Of a DNA stretch of 64,000 bases, positions 16,258 through 24,549 are shown piece after piece. The first letter of the stretch is position 1, and every line of letters begins with the position of its first letter. Origin of the DNA: Halovenus marina (GTDB lineage Archaea; Halobacteriota; Halobacteria; Halobacteriales; Haloarculaceae); assembly GCF_051414115.1 (NCBI RefSeq), contig NZ_JBLKNZ010000001.1, positions 1,364,001 to 1,428,000 on the forward strand. The letters run 5' to 3'. Below the pieces are notes generated by a model that made no database searches, was not told the origin of the DNA, and saw nothing but the letters and a program-made list of their open reading frames with translations. The translations under genes and the position numbers were made by a program.

Positions 16258-16845
16258 ATGTTCACCGGAATTGTCGAGGAGACGGGTGCGGTGCGGGCTG
16301 TCACCGAGGCCGAGGATGGCGTTCGACTCCGGATCGAGACCCGTTTCGAGGGGCTATCCGTGGGCCAGTCGATTGCCGTCAGCGGTGCCTGTCTGACCGT
16401 CGAAGCATTCGGTGACGGGCACTTCGATGCGTTTCTCTCCGAGGAGACGGTCGAACGGACCTATCTGGGGGAACTCGAAGCGGGTGACGTTGTGAACCTC
16501 GAACGTGCCCTCCCCGCAGACGGGCGCTTCGACGGGCACTTCGTTCAGGGACACGTCGACGGAACGGCGACGGTAGAAGCCATCGAGCAGGTCGGCGAGG
16601 ACTGGCAGTTCACCTTCGGGCTTCCCGACGCGCTCGCCCCCTACGTCGTCGAGAAGGGCTCCATCGCAGTCGACGGGATCAGCCTCACCGTGTCCAACCT
16701 CCACGCTGATTCCTTTGCAGTTGCGATCATCCCCGAAAGCTACGAGATAACGACGCTCTCGGAGAAGGCAGTCGGTGACCCCGTTCATCTGGAAGTCGAT
16801 GTCGTCGCGAAGTACGTCGAGTCGCTGGTCGAGGGCTACGCGTAG
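16258..16845 (+). CDS. ribE: Riboflavin synthase (bacterial-type, two lumazine-binding repeats)
   Basis: A 195-residue enzyme that dismutates two molecules of 6,7-dimethyl-8-ribityllumazine into riboflavin. The signature start MFTGIVEETG is present. The two lumazine-binding barrels are residues 1-95, with SVGQSIAVSGACLTVE and ETVERTYLG, and 96-190, with FDGHFVQGHVDGTATV, KGSIAVDGISLTV and IIPESYEITTLSE. This is the trimeric bacterial type rather than the lumazine-synthase-like archaeal RibC of methanogens. A duplicated 12-base word upstream may be its operator. The riboflavin-pathway reductase is encoded at 46232-46894, so the pathway is scattered. Confidence 0.95.
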   Translation: MFTGIVEETGAVRAVTEAEDGVRLRIETRFEGLSVGQSIAVSGACLTVEAFGDGHFDAFLSEETVERTYLGELEAGDVVNLERALPADGRFDGHFVQGHVDGTATVEAIEQVGEDWQFTFGLPDALAPYVVEKGSIAVDGISLTVSNLHADSFAVAIIPESYEITTLSEKAVGDPVHLEVDVVAKYVESLVEGYA

Positions 16846-16928
16846 TTCCAGAGCGGACGGTCGTTTGCGATGGTACGGTGTGTAACGGCAAGCGAGAGGT
16901 TTTTTCGCGGGCAGCGACTAGTCAGCGT

Positions 16929-17546
16929 ATGAGTTTGACTGCGGGCGTCATCGCCGTGCAGGGTGACGTGACCGAACACGGTGACGCGATACGAGCGGCC
17001 GCACGCGCTCACGGCGATGAGGTGACCGTTCGGGAGATACGGCAGTCGGGAATCGTTCCGGACTGTGATCTCCTCCTGATCCCGGGTGGCGAGTCGACGA
17101 CCATCTCGCGACTCGTCGAGCGCGAGGGGATCGACGAGGAGATTCGCGCCCACGTCGAGGCCGACAAGCCGTTGCTTGCGACCTGTGCCGGACTCATTCT
17201 GGTCAGCAGGGACGCGAACGACGAGCGGGTGACGACGCTCGACCTGCTCGATATCTCCGTCGAGCGAAACGCCTTCGGCCGCCAGCGAGATAGCTTCGAA
17301 GCCCCGCTGTCGGTGACCGGTCTCGACGATCCGTTTCCGGCCGTGTTCATCCGCGCACCGCTCATCGACGACGTCGGTGACGGCGTCGAGGTGCTCGCGA
17401 CGTGGGAGGACCGTCCAGTCGCGGTTCGACAGGGACCGATCGTCGGAACCGCGTTCCACCCGGAACTGACCGCTGACTCGCGAATCCACGATCTGGCCTT
17501 CTTCGACGATATCGCAGTCGACCGTTCGACGGCCCCAACTGAGTGA
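16929..17546 (+). CDS. pdxT: Pyridoxal 5'-phosphate synthase glutaminase subunit
   Basis: A 205-residue glutaminase that releases ammonia for PdxS in ribose-5-phosphate-dependent vitamin B6 synthesis. Motifs are GVIAVQGDVTEH at the N-terminus, LLLIPGGESTTISRL, the nucleophile elbow LLATCAGLIL (Cys86) and the C-terminal GTAFHPELT carrying the catalytic His and Glu. The start at 16929 gives the family N-terminus; an upstream in-frame Met would add 17 basic residues. PdxS is not in the window. hisE follows 90 bases downstream on the same strand and may share a transcript. Confidence 0.95.
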   Translation: MSLTAGVIAVQGDVTEHGDAIRAAARAHGDEVTVREIRQSGIVPDCDLLLIPGGESTTISRLVEREGIDEEIRAHVEADKPLLATCAGLILVSRDANDERVTTLDLLDISVERNAFGRQRDSFEAPLSVTGLDDPFPAVFIRAPLIDDVGDGVEVLATWEDRPVAVRQGPIVGTAFHPELTADSRIHDLAFFDDIAVDRSTAPTE

Positions 17547-17635
17547 TCTGCTCGACGGCATCGCCGGGATGACGTGCTCGACGGTCCCAGTGGGTGTTTC
17601 GACGGCCTGAAGGCGGTCGCAATCGACACTCGGGT

Positions 17636-17950
17636 ATGGTCGAATCGTCAGCATCGGACGGAACGCCCGACGAGATCCTCGACGAACTGTTCGCTGTCAT
17701 CGAAGACCGGAAGGAGACGCTGCCGGAGGGTTCCTACACTGCGTCGCTGTTCACACACGAAAAAGGCGAGAACGCGGTGCTGGAAAAGCTCGGCGAGGAG
17801 ACGACTGAACTCGTGTTGGCCGCCAAGGACAACCGGGAAGACGAACTCGCACACGAGGCGGCCGACATCGTCTATCACCTGCTCGTCTTGCTGTCGATGA
17901 AAGACATGACGCTCGAGGACCTCCGGGACGAACTCGCAGAGCGTCGATGA
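17636..17950 (+). CDS. hisE: Phosphoribosyl-ATP pyrophosphatase
   Basis: A 104-residue enzyme of histidine synthesis that hydrolyses phosphoribosyl-ATP to phosphoribosyl-AMP and pyrophosphate. It belongs to the all-alpha MazG-like fold. The signature GSYTASLFTHEKGENAVLEK and the metal-binding acidic helices GEETTELVLAAKD and HEAADIVYHLLVLL are clear. It is a stand-alone HisE, not fused to HisI, as in most archaea. I chose the Met at 17636, which keeps the acidic N-terminus. No other his genes are adjacent. Confidence 0.94.
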   Translation: MVESSASDGTPDEILDELFAVIEDRKETLPEGSYTASLFTHEKGENAVLEKLGEETTELVLAAKDNREDELAHEAADIVYHLLVLLSMKDMTLEDLRDELAERR

Positions 17951-17984
17951 TCGCGGATGTGGCCCGTCGGTGGCGCTCGGGACC

Positions 17985-18071
17985 TCAGATGAGCGAGACG
18001 GCGCCGTAGGCGACCACCGATCCCACCATCAGGATGACGAAAAAGAGCGCGATCAACTGTTCGCTGTCCAT
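17985..18071 (-). CDS. 28-residue single-helix membrane peptide
   Basis: A tiny frame reading MDSEQLIALFFVILMVGSVV and then AYGAVSLI: an acidic N-terminus followed by one hydrophobic helix. A TATA-like stretch on the minus strand (ACATAATTCC, near 18095) lies about 27 bases before the start, consistent with a leaderless transcript. It is convergent with hisE and upstream of the Taw2/Trm5 gene's 3' end. I believe similar peptides are conserved in haloarchaea, from memory only. Role unknown; it may be an assembly or regulatory membrane peptide. Confidence 0.6.
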   Translation of the reverse strand: MDSEQLIALFFVILMVGSVVAYGAVSLI

Positions 18072-18143
18072 ACAACCGGTTCGACCCGGCTGGAATTATG
18101 TGTTTCGCTCCAGAGAAGTGGGTAATCGAGTGTACAGCGTCGC

Positions 18144-19172
18144 TCACTCGACCTGTGCATCGACGACGACGTGACGGACGCCCTCGCTGTATCCCTTGAC
18201 GTCGATGGTCGAATGTGTCGCTATCCGTCGACCGGCCGCTTCGACCGCCTCCCGTAGCCGCCCCACCGGTCGGTCGGGGACAAGCCCTTCGGGTGTCGCC
18301 TCGTGCATGTGAACAGTGCCGCCCGGAGCGAGCGCGGCGAGTGCGCTCTCCAGATATCGGTGTGCCTCGTAGTAGCCCATCACCACCCGGTCGAAGGCGA
18401 AGGAGTCAGACTGGTCGAGTCCGCTTGCGATCACGTCGCGGCAGTCAGCGCGATAGGTCTCGACGCGGTCCGTGACGTCGTTTCGGACGACGTTCTCGAC
18501 GAGATACTGGAAGGTGGGCGGGTTTCGCTCGACGGCAGTCACCGTCGCCCCCGACCGGGCCATCGGGAGCGCGAAGTACCCGATTCCGGCGAACATATCG
18601 AGGACGCGCTCGCCATCAGACACCACCTCGCCCATCCGGGCGCGTTCTGCCTTGTTTCCGGGTGAGAACATCACCGTCGAGAGATCCATCGCGTAGGTTG
18701 TTCCGTGTTCCCGGTGGACTGTCTCGGTATCGCCCTCACCGGCGATGACGCGAACCGACGGCTCCCGGTGTTCGCCCGCGATCCCCTCACGTGCGAGGAC
18801 GGTGTCGGTCTGGCCGTGCATCGCGAGCAAGGCGTCGCCGACTTCCTCGGGTCGCGGCGCGTCGCCGATGTCGACGAGAACGACGCTTCCGAGTACCGCC
18901 CACGACCCCGGCGCGCGGTCGAGTTCCGCCGCGGTCCAGCCGCGGTCACGGAGGTGGTCTTCGAGCGTCCGGAGTCGCACTGGTCCTTCCTCACGGACGA
19001 GTTCGAGTACGTCGGTCTCCTCGGGCGCGACCGTGACTGGAATCGCGACGGTTTCGTCGCCACACTCGTAGACGCTCCGGTCGGCGTCGTAGACGCCCTC
19101 GGAACGAAGGGACCCGATGGCCGCCTGCGCGCGCCCCTTCTCGACGATGGCAGAGAGTGACTGCTCGCTCAT
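18144..19172 (-). CDS. taw2: tRNA wyosine/m1G methyltransferase-type enzyme (Taw2/Trm5 family)
   Basis: A 342-residue class I SAM-dependent enzyme acting on tRNA. The N-terminal domain (1-150) matches the Trm5/Tyw2 D1-D2 region. It is followed by the motif YAMDLSTVMFSPGNKAERARM, the SAM-binding motif I LDMFAGIGYFALPMA, VTAVERNPPTFQYL and the acidic loop ADCRDVI, then VVMGYYEAHRYL in place of the Trm5 catalytic NPP-like motif. Taw2 transfers the 3-amino-3-carboxypropyl group to make wyosine derivatives at G37 of tRNA-Phe; Trm5 makes m1G37. The MGYYEA block favours the Taw2-like group, but the two cannot be separated firmly by eye. Confidence 0.82.
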   Translation of the reverse strand: MSEQSLSAIVEKGRAQAAIGSLRSEGVYDADRSVYECGDETVAIPVTVAPEETDVLELVREEGPVRLRTLEDHLRDRGWTAAELDRAPGSWAVLGSVVLVDIGDAPRPEEVGDALLAMHGQTDTVLAREGIAGEHREPSVRVIAGEGDTETVHREHGTTYAMDLSTVMFSPGNKAERARMGEVVSDGERVLDMFAGIGYFALPMARSGATVTAVERNPPTFQYLVENVVRNDVTDRVETYRADCRDVIASGLDQSDSFAFDRVVMGYYEAHRYLESALAALAPGGTVHMHEATPEGLVPDRPVGRLREAVEAAGRRIATHSTIDVKGYSEGVRHVVVDAQVE

Positions 19173-19197
19173 TCAGTGAGTACGAGATAGCACCGTC

Positions 19198-19209
19198 CCA
19201 ATATATACC
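19198..19209 (-). promoter_or_regulatory. TATA box of the Taw2/Trm5 gene
   Basis: On the minus strand GGTATATATTGG is centred about 31 bases before the start at 19172, the normal distance for a leaderless or near-leaderless haloarchaeal mRNA. The remaining DNA to 19423 shows one palindrome (GGAGCCAGATGGCTCC, 19337-19352) and no gene. Confidence 0.65.
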
Positions 19210-19423
19210 GTTGGGGATCGATTCAGTCTCCGGTTGAAGATCGATTCCGTCGGATGCCCGGTGTGCCGATTGCCGCGGCGCTCGTCGCCTGTTGTCGCTG
19301 GAGAAAGGGGCGTTTTGCCCCCGCGTGTGACACTACGGAGCCAGATGGCTCCATCCACACTAATCTCTCAGGAGAAATAAGTGTGTCTGACAACTGAAAG
19401 ATATTTGAGGCGTACTGTCGTGA

Positions 19424-20488
19424 TCACTCCAATCCGAGGACGTCGTCGATTTCGAAGCTTTCTTCGAGCAGTTCGGCCATGTGTTCGACGGCCGTGACGC
19501 CCTGCGTGCGGCCAGCACGGAGTTCGTCCTCGACTCGGTCGATCGTCACGCGAGTGTTTGATTTGACAGACAGTACCGGGACGGAGCGTTTCGAGGCCGT
19601 GCCGAGGATAGCCTTCGAGGGGCGGTAGCCGCCGGTCAGGATGAGGCAGTTGACACCCGACGATTCGAGCGCTGTCGTCTGGATGTCCGACCGGTCGCCG
19701 CCGGTGATGACCGCACAGTTGCGGGTGCGTCGGAAGTGTTCGAGCGCGGCGCTCTGGCCCATCGCCCCGACGAGAAGTCGTTCGATGCGCCCATCGAGGG
19801 GCACGTCAGGGGTCAGCAGGTCAGCGCCAAGCGACTGCGCGAGTTCCTCGACGGTGACACCGGCCAGCCGTTCGTCGCGTGGGATCGCTCCGAGCGTCCG
19901 GATCGACCGGCCGTCGAGAAACGGGAACGCCTCCTCGCTGAGCTCCTCGATATTGTTCCCCTCGACGGCGTTGAACAGCACGCCCGACAGCCGATCCCCG
20001 AACGCCTCCGCGCCCGCGATGACCTCGTCGAGATCACGGGGATCGGTGTACTCGCTCACCAGTACCGCCTCGGCGTCGAGCAGGTCCGCGATGTCGGGGT
20101 CGGTCAGGTCGATGATCTCACCGGTCTGGGGGCGGTTGCTCCCTTCCAGGATCATCACGTCGCAGTCGGCCGCAAGCGTCTCGTACTGCTCGGCGACGCG
20201 CTCGCGGAGTTCCGCCGGATTCTCGCGCCCGCGGATTGCCTCCTGTGCGAACATTCGGGAGTAGATGATCGGTTCGAGTTGGGCCATGTCGGCATCGAGA
20301 CCGAGTACCTCCCGAGCGAGGTCAGGGTCCTTGTCCCGCGTCTTGCCGACCGTGCTTTCGATGCGAGTCCCCTTCGGCTTCATGTAGCCGACGTCGTGTC
20401 CGGCCTCGTCTGCGATCGAGGCGAGCGCGAGCGCGATTGCCGTCTTGCCTGTGCTCTCTCTGGTCGAACTGACTAGTATCGTGGTCAT
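19424..20488 (-). CDS. BioD-like P-loop / DRTGG-domain protein (phosphotransacetylase family, no PTA domain)
   Basis: A 354-residue protein. Residues 1-200 are a dethiobiotin-synthetase/CobQ-like P-loop ATPase: ILVSSTRESTGKTAIALALA (Walker A), DVMILEGSNRP and LVSEYTDPRDLDEVI. Residues 210-330 are a DRTGG domain (LLVGAMGQSAALEHFRRTRN, AVITGGDRSDIQTTALES, CLILTGGYRPSKAIL). It matches the N-terminal regulatory half of long bacterial phosphotransacetylases, without the catalytic PTA domain. Its start overlaps the stop of the ADP-forming acyl-CoA synthetase by 4 bases, so it is probably a regulatory partner. What it senses is unknown. Confidence 0.82.
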   Translation of the reverse strand: MTTILVSSTRESTGKTAIALALASIADEAGHDVGYMKPKGTRIESTVGKTRDKDPDLAREVLGLDADMAQLEPIIYSRMFAQEAIRGRENPAELRERVAEQYETLAADCDVMILEGSNRPQTGEIIDLTDPDIADLLDAEAVLVSEYTDPRDLDEVIAGAEAFGDRLSGVLFNAVEGNNIEELSEEAFPFLDGRSIRTLGAIPRDERLAGVTVEELAQSLGADLLTPDVPLDGRIERLLVGAMGQSAALEHFRRTRNCAVITGGDRSDIQTTALESSGVNCLILTGGYRPSKAILGTASKRSVPVLSVKSNTRVTIDRVEDELRAGRTQGVTAVEHMAELLEESFEIDDVLGLE

Positions 20489-22581
20489 AGCTTCTCCGTA
20501 TCGAGTGTGAGTCGCAGGTCCAGTGCCGCGACGCCGTCGGGGGTCGCGACGACCGGGTTGATGTCCAGTTCCGTGATCGCGGGGAAGTCCGTCACGAGCT
20601 GTGAGACACGCTGAATGACTTCCGCAATCGCCTCGACGTCCGCTGGCTCTCGTCCCCGGGCACCGTGCAAGAGCGGCGCTGACGTGATCTCGTCGAGCAT
20701 CGACCGGGTGTCGCGCTCTGAGACGGGCGCGACCCGGAAGGAGGTATCCTCCATCACCTCGACGAAGATACCCCCGAGCCCGAACATCACGAGCGGGCCG
20801 AACTGCGGGTCGCGGGTCATGCCGACGATGGTTTCCGTCCCCGTGTCGGTGTCGACCATCTCCTGTACCTGAACGCCGACGACCGTCGCATCGGGCTGGT
20901 AGTTTTCCGCCCGGACGAGCAGGTCCTCGTAGGTGTCGCGTACGTCCGACTGGGCGACGCCAACCTCGACGCCGCCGATGTCGGACTTGTGGGAGATGTC
21001 CGGGCTGACGATTTTCATCACGACGCGCTCCCCGAGTCGTCGTGCGGTCTCGATTGCCTCGTCCGGGGAATTCACGACCGCGCCGTCCGGCGTCGGGATG
21101 CCGTAGGCGTCGAGCAGTTCCATCCCTTCGACGCCGATCTGACGCGTCCCGCGTTCTGCTGCGCGTTCGAGATACGCGCGCGCCTGCTCGCGGTCGACCG
21201 GAAACGTCGTCGGTTCGACGTACTCGCGCTCGCGAATGTGTCTGTACTCCGCCAGCGCGTCGAGGCTGTCGACGGCCCGCGCCGGGTCGAAGTATGTCGG
21301 GATGCCCGCCTCGGAGAGCGTGTCCGCGGCCGCGTTCGTCGACGACCCGCCCATCAGCGCAGTGACGACCGGCGTCCCCGACTCGCGCTGTTTCGTCACG
21401 ACGGCGTCGGCAAGCGCCTGGAAGGAGAGCGGCGCTGTCGGACACGCGAGCACGAGCGCCATCCCAACGTTGTCGTCAGCAAGCACGGTATCGAGCGTCG
21501 ACTCGAAGCGGTCTGCGCGGGCGTCACCGATGATGTCGACCGGGTTGTAGATGTTCGCACCCTCTGGGAGCGACTCGGAGAGTGCGGTCAGCGTCTCGTC
21601 GGTGAAGTTCGCGAGTTCGAGATTCGAACCGCCGACTGCGTCTGTCGACATCACGCCCGGCCCGCCAGCGTTCGTGACGATGGCGATCGTGTCGCTGTCC
21701 GGCAGTGGTTGGCCGGAGAGGGCGGCGGCGTAGTCGAACAGTTGCTCGGCCCGATCGACGCGGATCGCTCCGGCCTGGTCGAGACCCGCCTCGTAGGCAC
21801 GTTCGCTGCCAGCCATCGCCCCGGTGTGTGACGCTGCGGCGGACGCACCTGCCTCAGTTCGGCCCGACTTGACGACGACTACCGGTGTGTCCTGTGTCAC
21901 CTCCCGGGTCGCCTCGATGAAGGCCCGTCCGTCGCTGATATCCTCTAGATACCCTAGAATGACGTCAGTTTCGGGGTCTGCCCCCCAGTAGTTGATGAAG
22001 TCGGACTCGTCGAGCACCGCCTTGTTGCCCAGCGAGACGACGTTCTGAAACCCTGCGTGACGGTCGCTGGCCCAGTCGAGGACGGCCGTCACGAACGCGC
22101 CCGACTGACTCATGAAAGAGATCGACCCGGGGCGTGCCGACGTGGGCGAGAACGTGGCGTTCAGACCGACTGTAGTCCCCATCACGCCGAGACAGTTCGG
22201 GCCGACGAGATTGAGGTCGTAGGTCTCTGCGAGTTCGACGAGTTCGCGCTCGCGTGTGGCACCTTCGGTTCCCGCTTCGCTGAATCCGGCCGTGATGACG
22301 ACGACGTTCTTGATGCCCGCCTCGCCAGCGCTCCGAACGACATCCGTCGCGATAGACGGCGGGACCACGACAACCGCAACGTCGACAACTGGAACGTCCG
22401 CAAGAGAGGCAAAACAGTCGAGACCGAGCACCGAGTCCCGGTTGGGGTTGACTGCGAACACCTCTCCCTCGAACTCCGCGAGAAGGTTTTCGGTCACTGC
22501 CTTTCCAACTGACCCGTCGTCGTCTGATGCACCAACGACGGCGACCTGTTCGGGGGCGAACAGCGTCGATAACTCACCCAT
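20485..22581 (-). CDS. ADP-forming acyl-CoA synthetase (acetate--CoA ligase), fused alpha-beta form
   Basis: A 698-residue enzyme that conserves the energy of an acyl-CoA (acetyl-CoA or related) as ATP while releasing the acid, the route haloarchaea use for acetate overflow. The alpha part has a CoA-binding Rossmann domain (VAVVGASDDDGSVGKAVTENL), LVGPNCLGVMGT, SFMSQSGAFVTAVLDWA and the phospho-His motif SHTGAMAGSE. The beta part, from about residue 475, is an ATP-grasp domain (VVMKIVSPDISHKSDIGGVEVGV, MFGLGGIFVEVMED, ELDINPVVA). It is the first gene of a two-gene operon with the DRTGG protein. Substrate range cannot be read. Confidence 0.92.
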   Translation of the reverse strand: MGELSTLFAPEQVAVVGASDDDGSVGKAVTENLLAEFEGEVFAVNPNRDSVLGLDCFASLADVPVVDVAVVVVPPSIATDVVRSAGEAGIKNVVVITAGFSEAGTEGATRERELVELAETYDLNLVGPNCLGVMGTTVGLNATFSPTSARPGSISFMSQSGAFVTAVLDWASDRHAGFQNVVSLGNKAVLDESDFINYWGADPETDVILGYLEDISDGRAFIEATREVTQDTPVVVVKSGRTEAGASAAASHTGAMAGSERAYEAGLDQAGAIRVDRAEQLFDYAAALSGQPLPDSDTIAIVTNAGGPGVMSTDAVGGSNLELANFTDETLTALSESLPEGANIYNPVDIIGDARADRFESTLDTVLADDNVGMALVLACPTAPLSFQALADAVVTKQRESGTPVVTALMGGSSTNAAADTLSEAGIPTYFDPARAVDSLDALAEYRHIREREYVEPTTFPVDREQARAYLERAAERGTRQIGVEGMELLDAYGIPTPDGAVVNSPDEAIETARRLGERVVMKIVSPDISHKSDIGGVEVGVAQSDVRDTYEDLLVRAENYQPDATVVGVQVQEMVDTDTGTETIVGMTRDPQFGPLVMFGLGGIFVEVMEDTSFRVAPVSERDTRSMLDEITSAPLLHGARGREPADVEAIAEVIQRVSQLVTDFPAITELDINPVVATPDGVAALDLRLTLDTEKL

Positions 22582-22660
22582 CAGATCGTGGTTCGAGTGC
22601 CATGGTCAAATACGTTCGTCCACGGTCTCACAGAGCGGAGTCAAAGGCGTTCACACAAAC

Positions 22661-22666
22661 CTTATG
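22661..22666 (+). promoter_or_regulatory. TATA box of the HalX response-regulator gene
   Basis: CTTATG within AAACCTTATGCACC lies about 27 bases upstream of the ATG at 22690, fitting a leaderless transcript and supporting that start over upstream in-frame options. Confidence 0.5.
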
Positions 22667-22689
22667 CACCGAGACGTGTAAATAGAACT

Positions 22690-23280
22690 ATGGGTGATCC
22701 GGATACTGCCGTCCAACAACCGACCGTATTAGTCGTCGACGACGACAGGGAGACGGCCGATGCGTACGCCGAGTCGCTCAGCGAGACGTACACGGTTCGG
22801 ACTGCATATTCGGGAGCGGAAGCGGTAGACTGGATCGATGAAGACGTGGCCGTCGTGTTGCTCGACCGGAAAATGCCCGGACTGTCGGGCGACGACGTAC
22901 TCGACCGGGTTCGCGAGCAGGGGCTCGAGTGTCGGGTCGTCATGGTCACGGCAGTCGAACCCGACAGGGACATTCTCGACCTCCCATTTGACGATTATCT
23001 GGTCAAGCCGGTGTCTCACGACCAGATCCGCGATGCCGTCGAGCGGATGCTGGTTCGGATGTCCTGTGACGAACAGATACGGGAACTCGTCGCAGTCGCT
23101 TCGAAGATGGCAACACTCGAGTCGAAGATGACACTCGAAGAACTCGAATCGAGCGCCGCTTACGCCAGCCTCGAAGCGGAGTTTGCCGAACTGAAAGACG
23201 GAGGGGCCGACCTCGCCGAGTGTGAGGGAGACATCTACGCCGAGTTTACCACTGAGAAGATACGGACGCTGTTCAACTGA
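22690..23280 (+). CDS. Response regulator with HalX output domain
   Basis: A 196-residue two-component regulator. The receiver domain (about 11-125) has the acidic pocket VVDDDRE, the phospho-acceptor Asp59 in VVLLDRKMPG, the Thr in VMVTAVEPD and the conserved Lys in LVKPVSHDQI. Residues 125-195 are the HalX domain, a helical haloarchaeal output module (MATLESKMTLEELESSAAYA and on). No histidine kinase is adjacent, so the partner is encoded elsewhere. A TATA-like box lies 25-30 bases before the start. HalX outputs have no established biochemical function. Confidence 0.9.
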   Translation: MGDPDTAVQQPTVLVVDDDRETADAYAESLSETYTVRTAYSGAEAVDWIDEDVAVVLLDRKMPGLSGDDVLDRVREQGLECRVVMVTAVEPDRDILDLPFDDYLVKPVSHDQIRDAVERMLVRMSCDEQIRELVAVASKMATLESKMTLEELESSAAYASLEAEFAELKDGGADLAECEGDIYAEFTTEKIRTLFN

Positions 23281-23322
23281 TCCCGGAACTGGGCGCGCGG
23301 AACAGTAGCCGAGACAACCGCG

Positions 23323-23472
23323 TCAGGGTTCGAGCGGTTCCGTGTAGTCGGTCGCGATCCAGCCGTCGGTGTTGTCCGCCTCCGTGAACACGATGCGATC
23401 CGGTGAACTCCGATGAGCAGTCACCCGACACTCCGGGACCTCCGGGCCGTCTTCACCATCAAGCACTGACAT
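23323..23472 (-). CDS. 49-residue haloarchaeal protein (DUF7331-like), under an iron-box-like site
   Basis: A short protein starting MSVLDGEDGPEVPECRVTAH and ending in ADNTDGWIATDYTEPLEP. The DGWIATD motif near the C-terminus matches a small haloarchaeal family that I recall as DUF7331 (unverified). It is acidic, without membrane segments or a zinc motif (one Cys only). On the minus strand a TATA box (CCTTATAGCC, 23495-23504) is about 28 bases from the start, and a 17-base DtxR-type palindrome (23506-23522) lies directly upstream of it. That suggests metal-dependent control, an inference. Confidence 0.65.
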   Translation of the reverse strand: MSVLDGEDGPEVPECRVTAHRSSPDRIVFTEADNTDGWIATDYTEPLEP

Positions 23473-23505
23473 GGTACAGGGTAGGTCGTCGGGGGGCTAT
23501 AAGGA

Positions 23506-23522
23506 TTTTGGTGTGCCTAAAA
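23506..23522. promoter_or_regulatory. Iron-box-like palindrome (DtxR-type), copy A
   Basis: TTTTGG-TGTG-CCTAAAA is an imperfect inverted repeat that differs in one base from the site at 25796-25812. It touches the TATA box of the minus-strand 49-residue protein gene, occupying the BRE position, so a bound repressor should block TFB/TBP. It is also about 100 bases upstream of the plus-strand gene at 23624. The TTAGG...CCTAA-like half-sites resemble DtxR/IdeR/SirR operators. Confidence 0.6.
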
Positions 23523-23623
23523 TTCTGAGAATTGGGTAGTTCGATGCGACCGGTCAGGGCGCAGAGAGACGCGATAGCGTAACAGCGGGCATCGTTTTAG
23601 TGTGTCGGTGATCTACGTCCAGT

Positions 23624-24178
23624 ATGAGCGAGCGCAGGGATCCGGACACGGCGGAGTTGCTCGCGGAGTTGACACAGACGTTGCGAGAGTTGCAGGCGGA
23701 AGTCGAGCCCGACCGACGATTGCGGCCGCCCACTCCAGGCGAACTCACCCGATTCACTTCGGAGATCGCGATCCCAGGGATAATTCTCGTGTTGCGCACG
23801 AACATTCGCGCGCTCGAACTGCTCCAGCGGACGCTTCGCATGGCTGATGGCCGCAGTCCACAGACCGACGGTACACTCTCCGAAGCACGCGAGCGCGCAG
23901 AACAGGCCGGGAGCGCGACGCTCGCTCGACTCGACGATGCGCTCACACAACTGCAGTCGGCAGTCGACGGTCGGTCGGAAAACGAGCGCACGACGGAGTT
24001 GCTCGAACGCGCACAGGAGTTGCGCGCGGAGGTCCAGCGGGAACTCGACACCCAGAGCGACCCCGTCGACATCGACGTCGACGCAGAACTGCAGGCGATC
24101 AAAGACGACCTCGACGATGCAGACGGGTCTGACTCGGACACGGGGGACGAAAACGCCCCCGACCCGGACGAGAGTTAG
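23624..24178 (+). CDS. Haloarchaeal conserved helical protein (DUF7547-like)
   Basis: A 184-residue protein. Residues 1-35 are charged helix (ELLAELTQTLRELQAEV), residues 36-85 contain a hydrophobic, possibly membrane-associated segment (SEIAIPGIILVLRTNIRALELLQ), and residues 95-165 are an amphipathic coiled coil. The tail is acidic and disordered. I recall the family number DUF7547, unverified. It ends in a 4-base overlap with the convergent DUF35 gene. A TATA-like GTTTTAGTG is about 27 bases upstream of the ATG. Function unknown. Confidence 0.65.
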   Translation: MSERRDPDTAELLAELTQTLRELQAEVEPDRRLRPPTPGELTRFTSEIAIPGIILVLRTNIRALELLQRTLRMADGRSPQTDGTLSEARERAEQAGSATLARLDDALTQLQSAVDGRSENERTTELLERAQELRAEVQRELDTQSDPVDIDVDAELQAIKDDLDDADGSDSDTGDENAPDPDES

Positions 24179-24549
24179 TCCGACCGCACGCGCTCGAATC
24201 GGTGGCCGTCCCACTCCTGACTCGCCGCGTCACGGAGACTTCGTTCCGGGTCCCGGAGACGGTCGACGTACACCGGCCGCACCGTGTCACCGACCGCGAC
24301 CGAACCCGTCGTCTGCCCGAGAACACGCACCTGTGTGTCCCCGGCAGAAAATTCCACGAGCGCGAGTCCGTTTGGCTCCCGGACGCCAGTCGGCGTCACA
24401 GCACTCTCCGTCCAGGAGAGTACCGTCCCGTGGCTATCCGTCAGATCGATCGTCTCGTCCTGTGTACGCCCGCAGTGTGGACACGACGACATCGGCGGGA
24501 CGGTCGCGTGTCCCGCGTCGCACCGTCCCGCCAGCAGTCGCTCGCTCAT
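24175..24549 (-). CDS. DUF35 family OB-fold protein with rubredoxin-like zinc ribbon
   Basis: A 124-residue protein. The N-terminal zinc ribbon has CDAGHATVPPMSSCPHCG (Cys-x-x-x-His, then CxxC; the usual first CxxC is degenerate). The OB-fold follows (GTVLSWTESAVTPTGV, LALVEFSAGDTQVRVLGQ, GDTVRPVYVDR). DUF35 proteins form complexes with thiolases and pass acyl-CoA intermediates, for example in the archaeal mevalonate pathway. The start overlaps the stop of the thiolase gene by 4 bases, so the two are translationally coupled and probably form one complex. The incomplete first zinc knuckle is worth noting. Confidence 0.85.
   Translation of the reverse strand: MSERLLAGRCDAGHATVPPMSSCPHCGRTQDETIDLTDSHGTVLSWTESAVTPTGVREPNGLALVEFSAGDTQVRVLGQTTGSVAVGDTVRPVYVDRLRDPERSLRDAASQEWDGHRFERVRSD

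Noticed and set aside
19173..19358. 61-codon minus-strand frame upstream of Taw2/Trm5
   Set aside because: It runs through the TATA box of the Taw2/Trm5 gene and is basic; not a gene.
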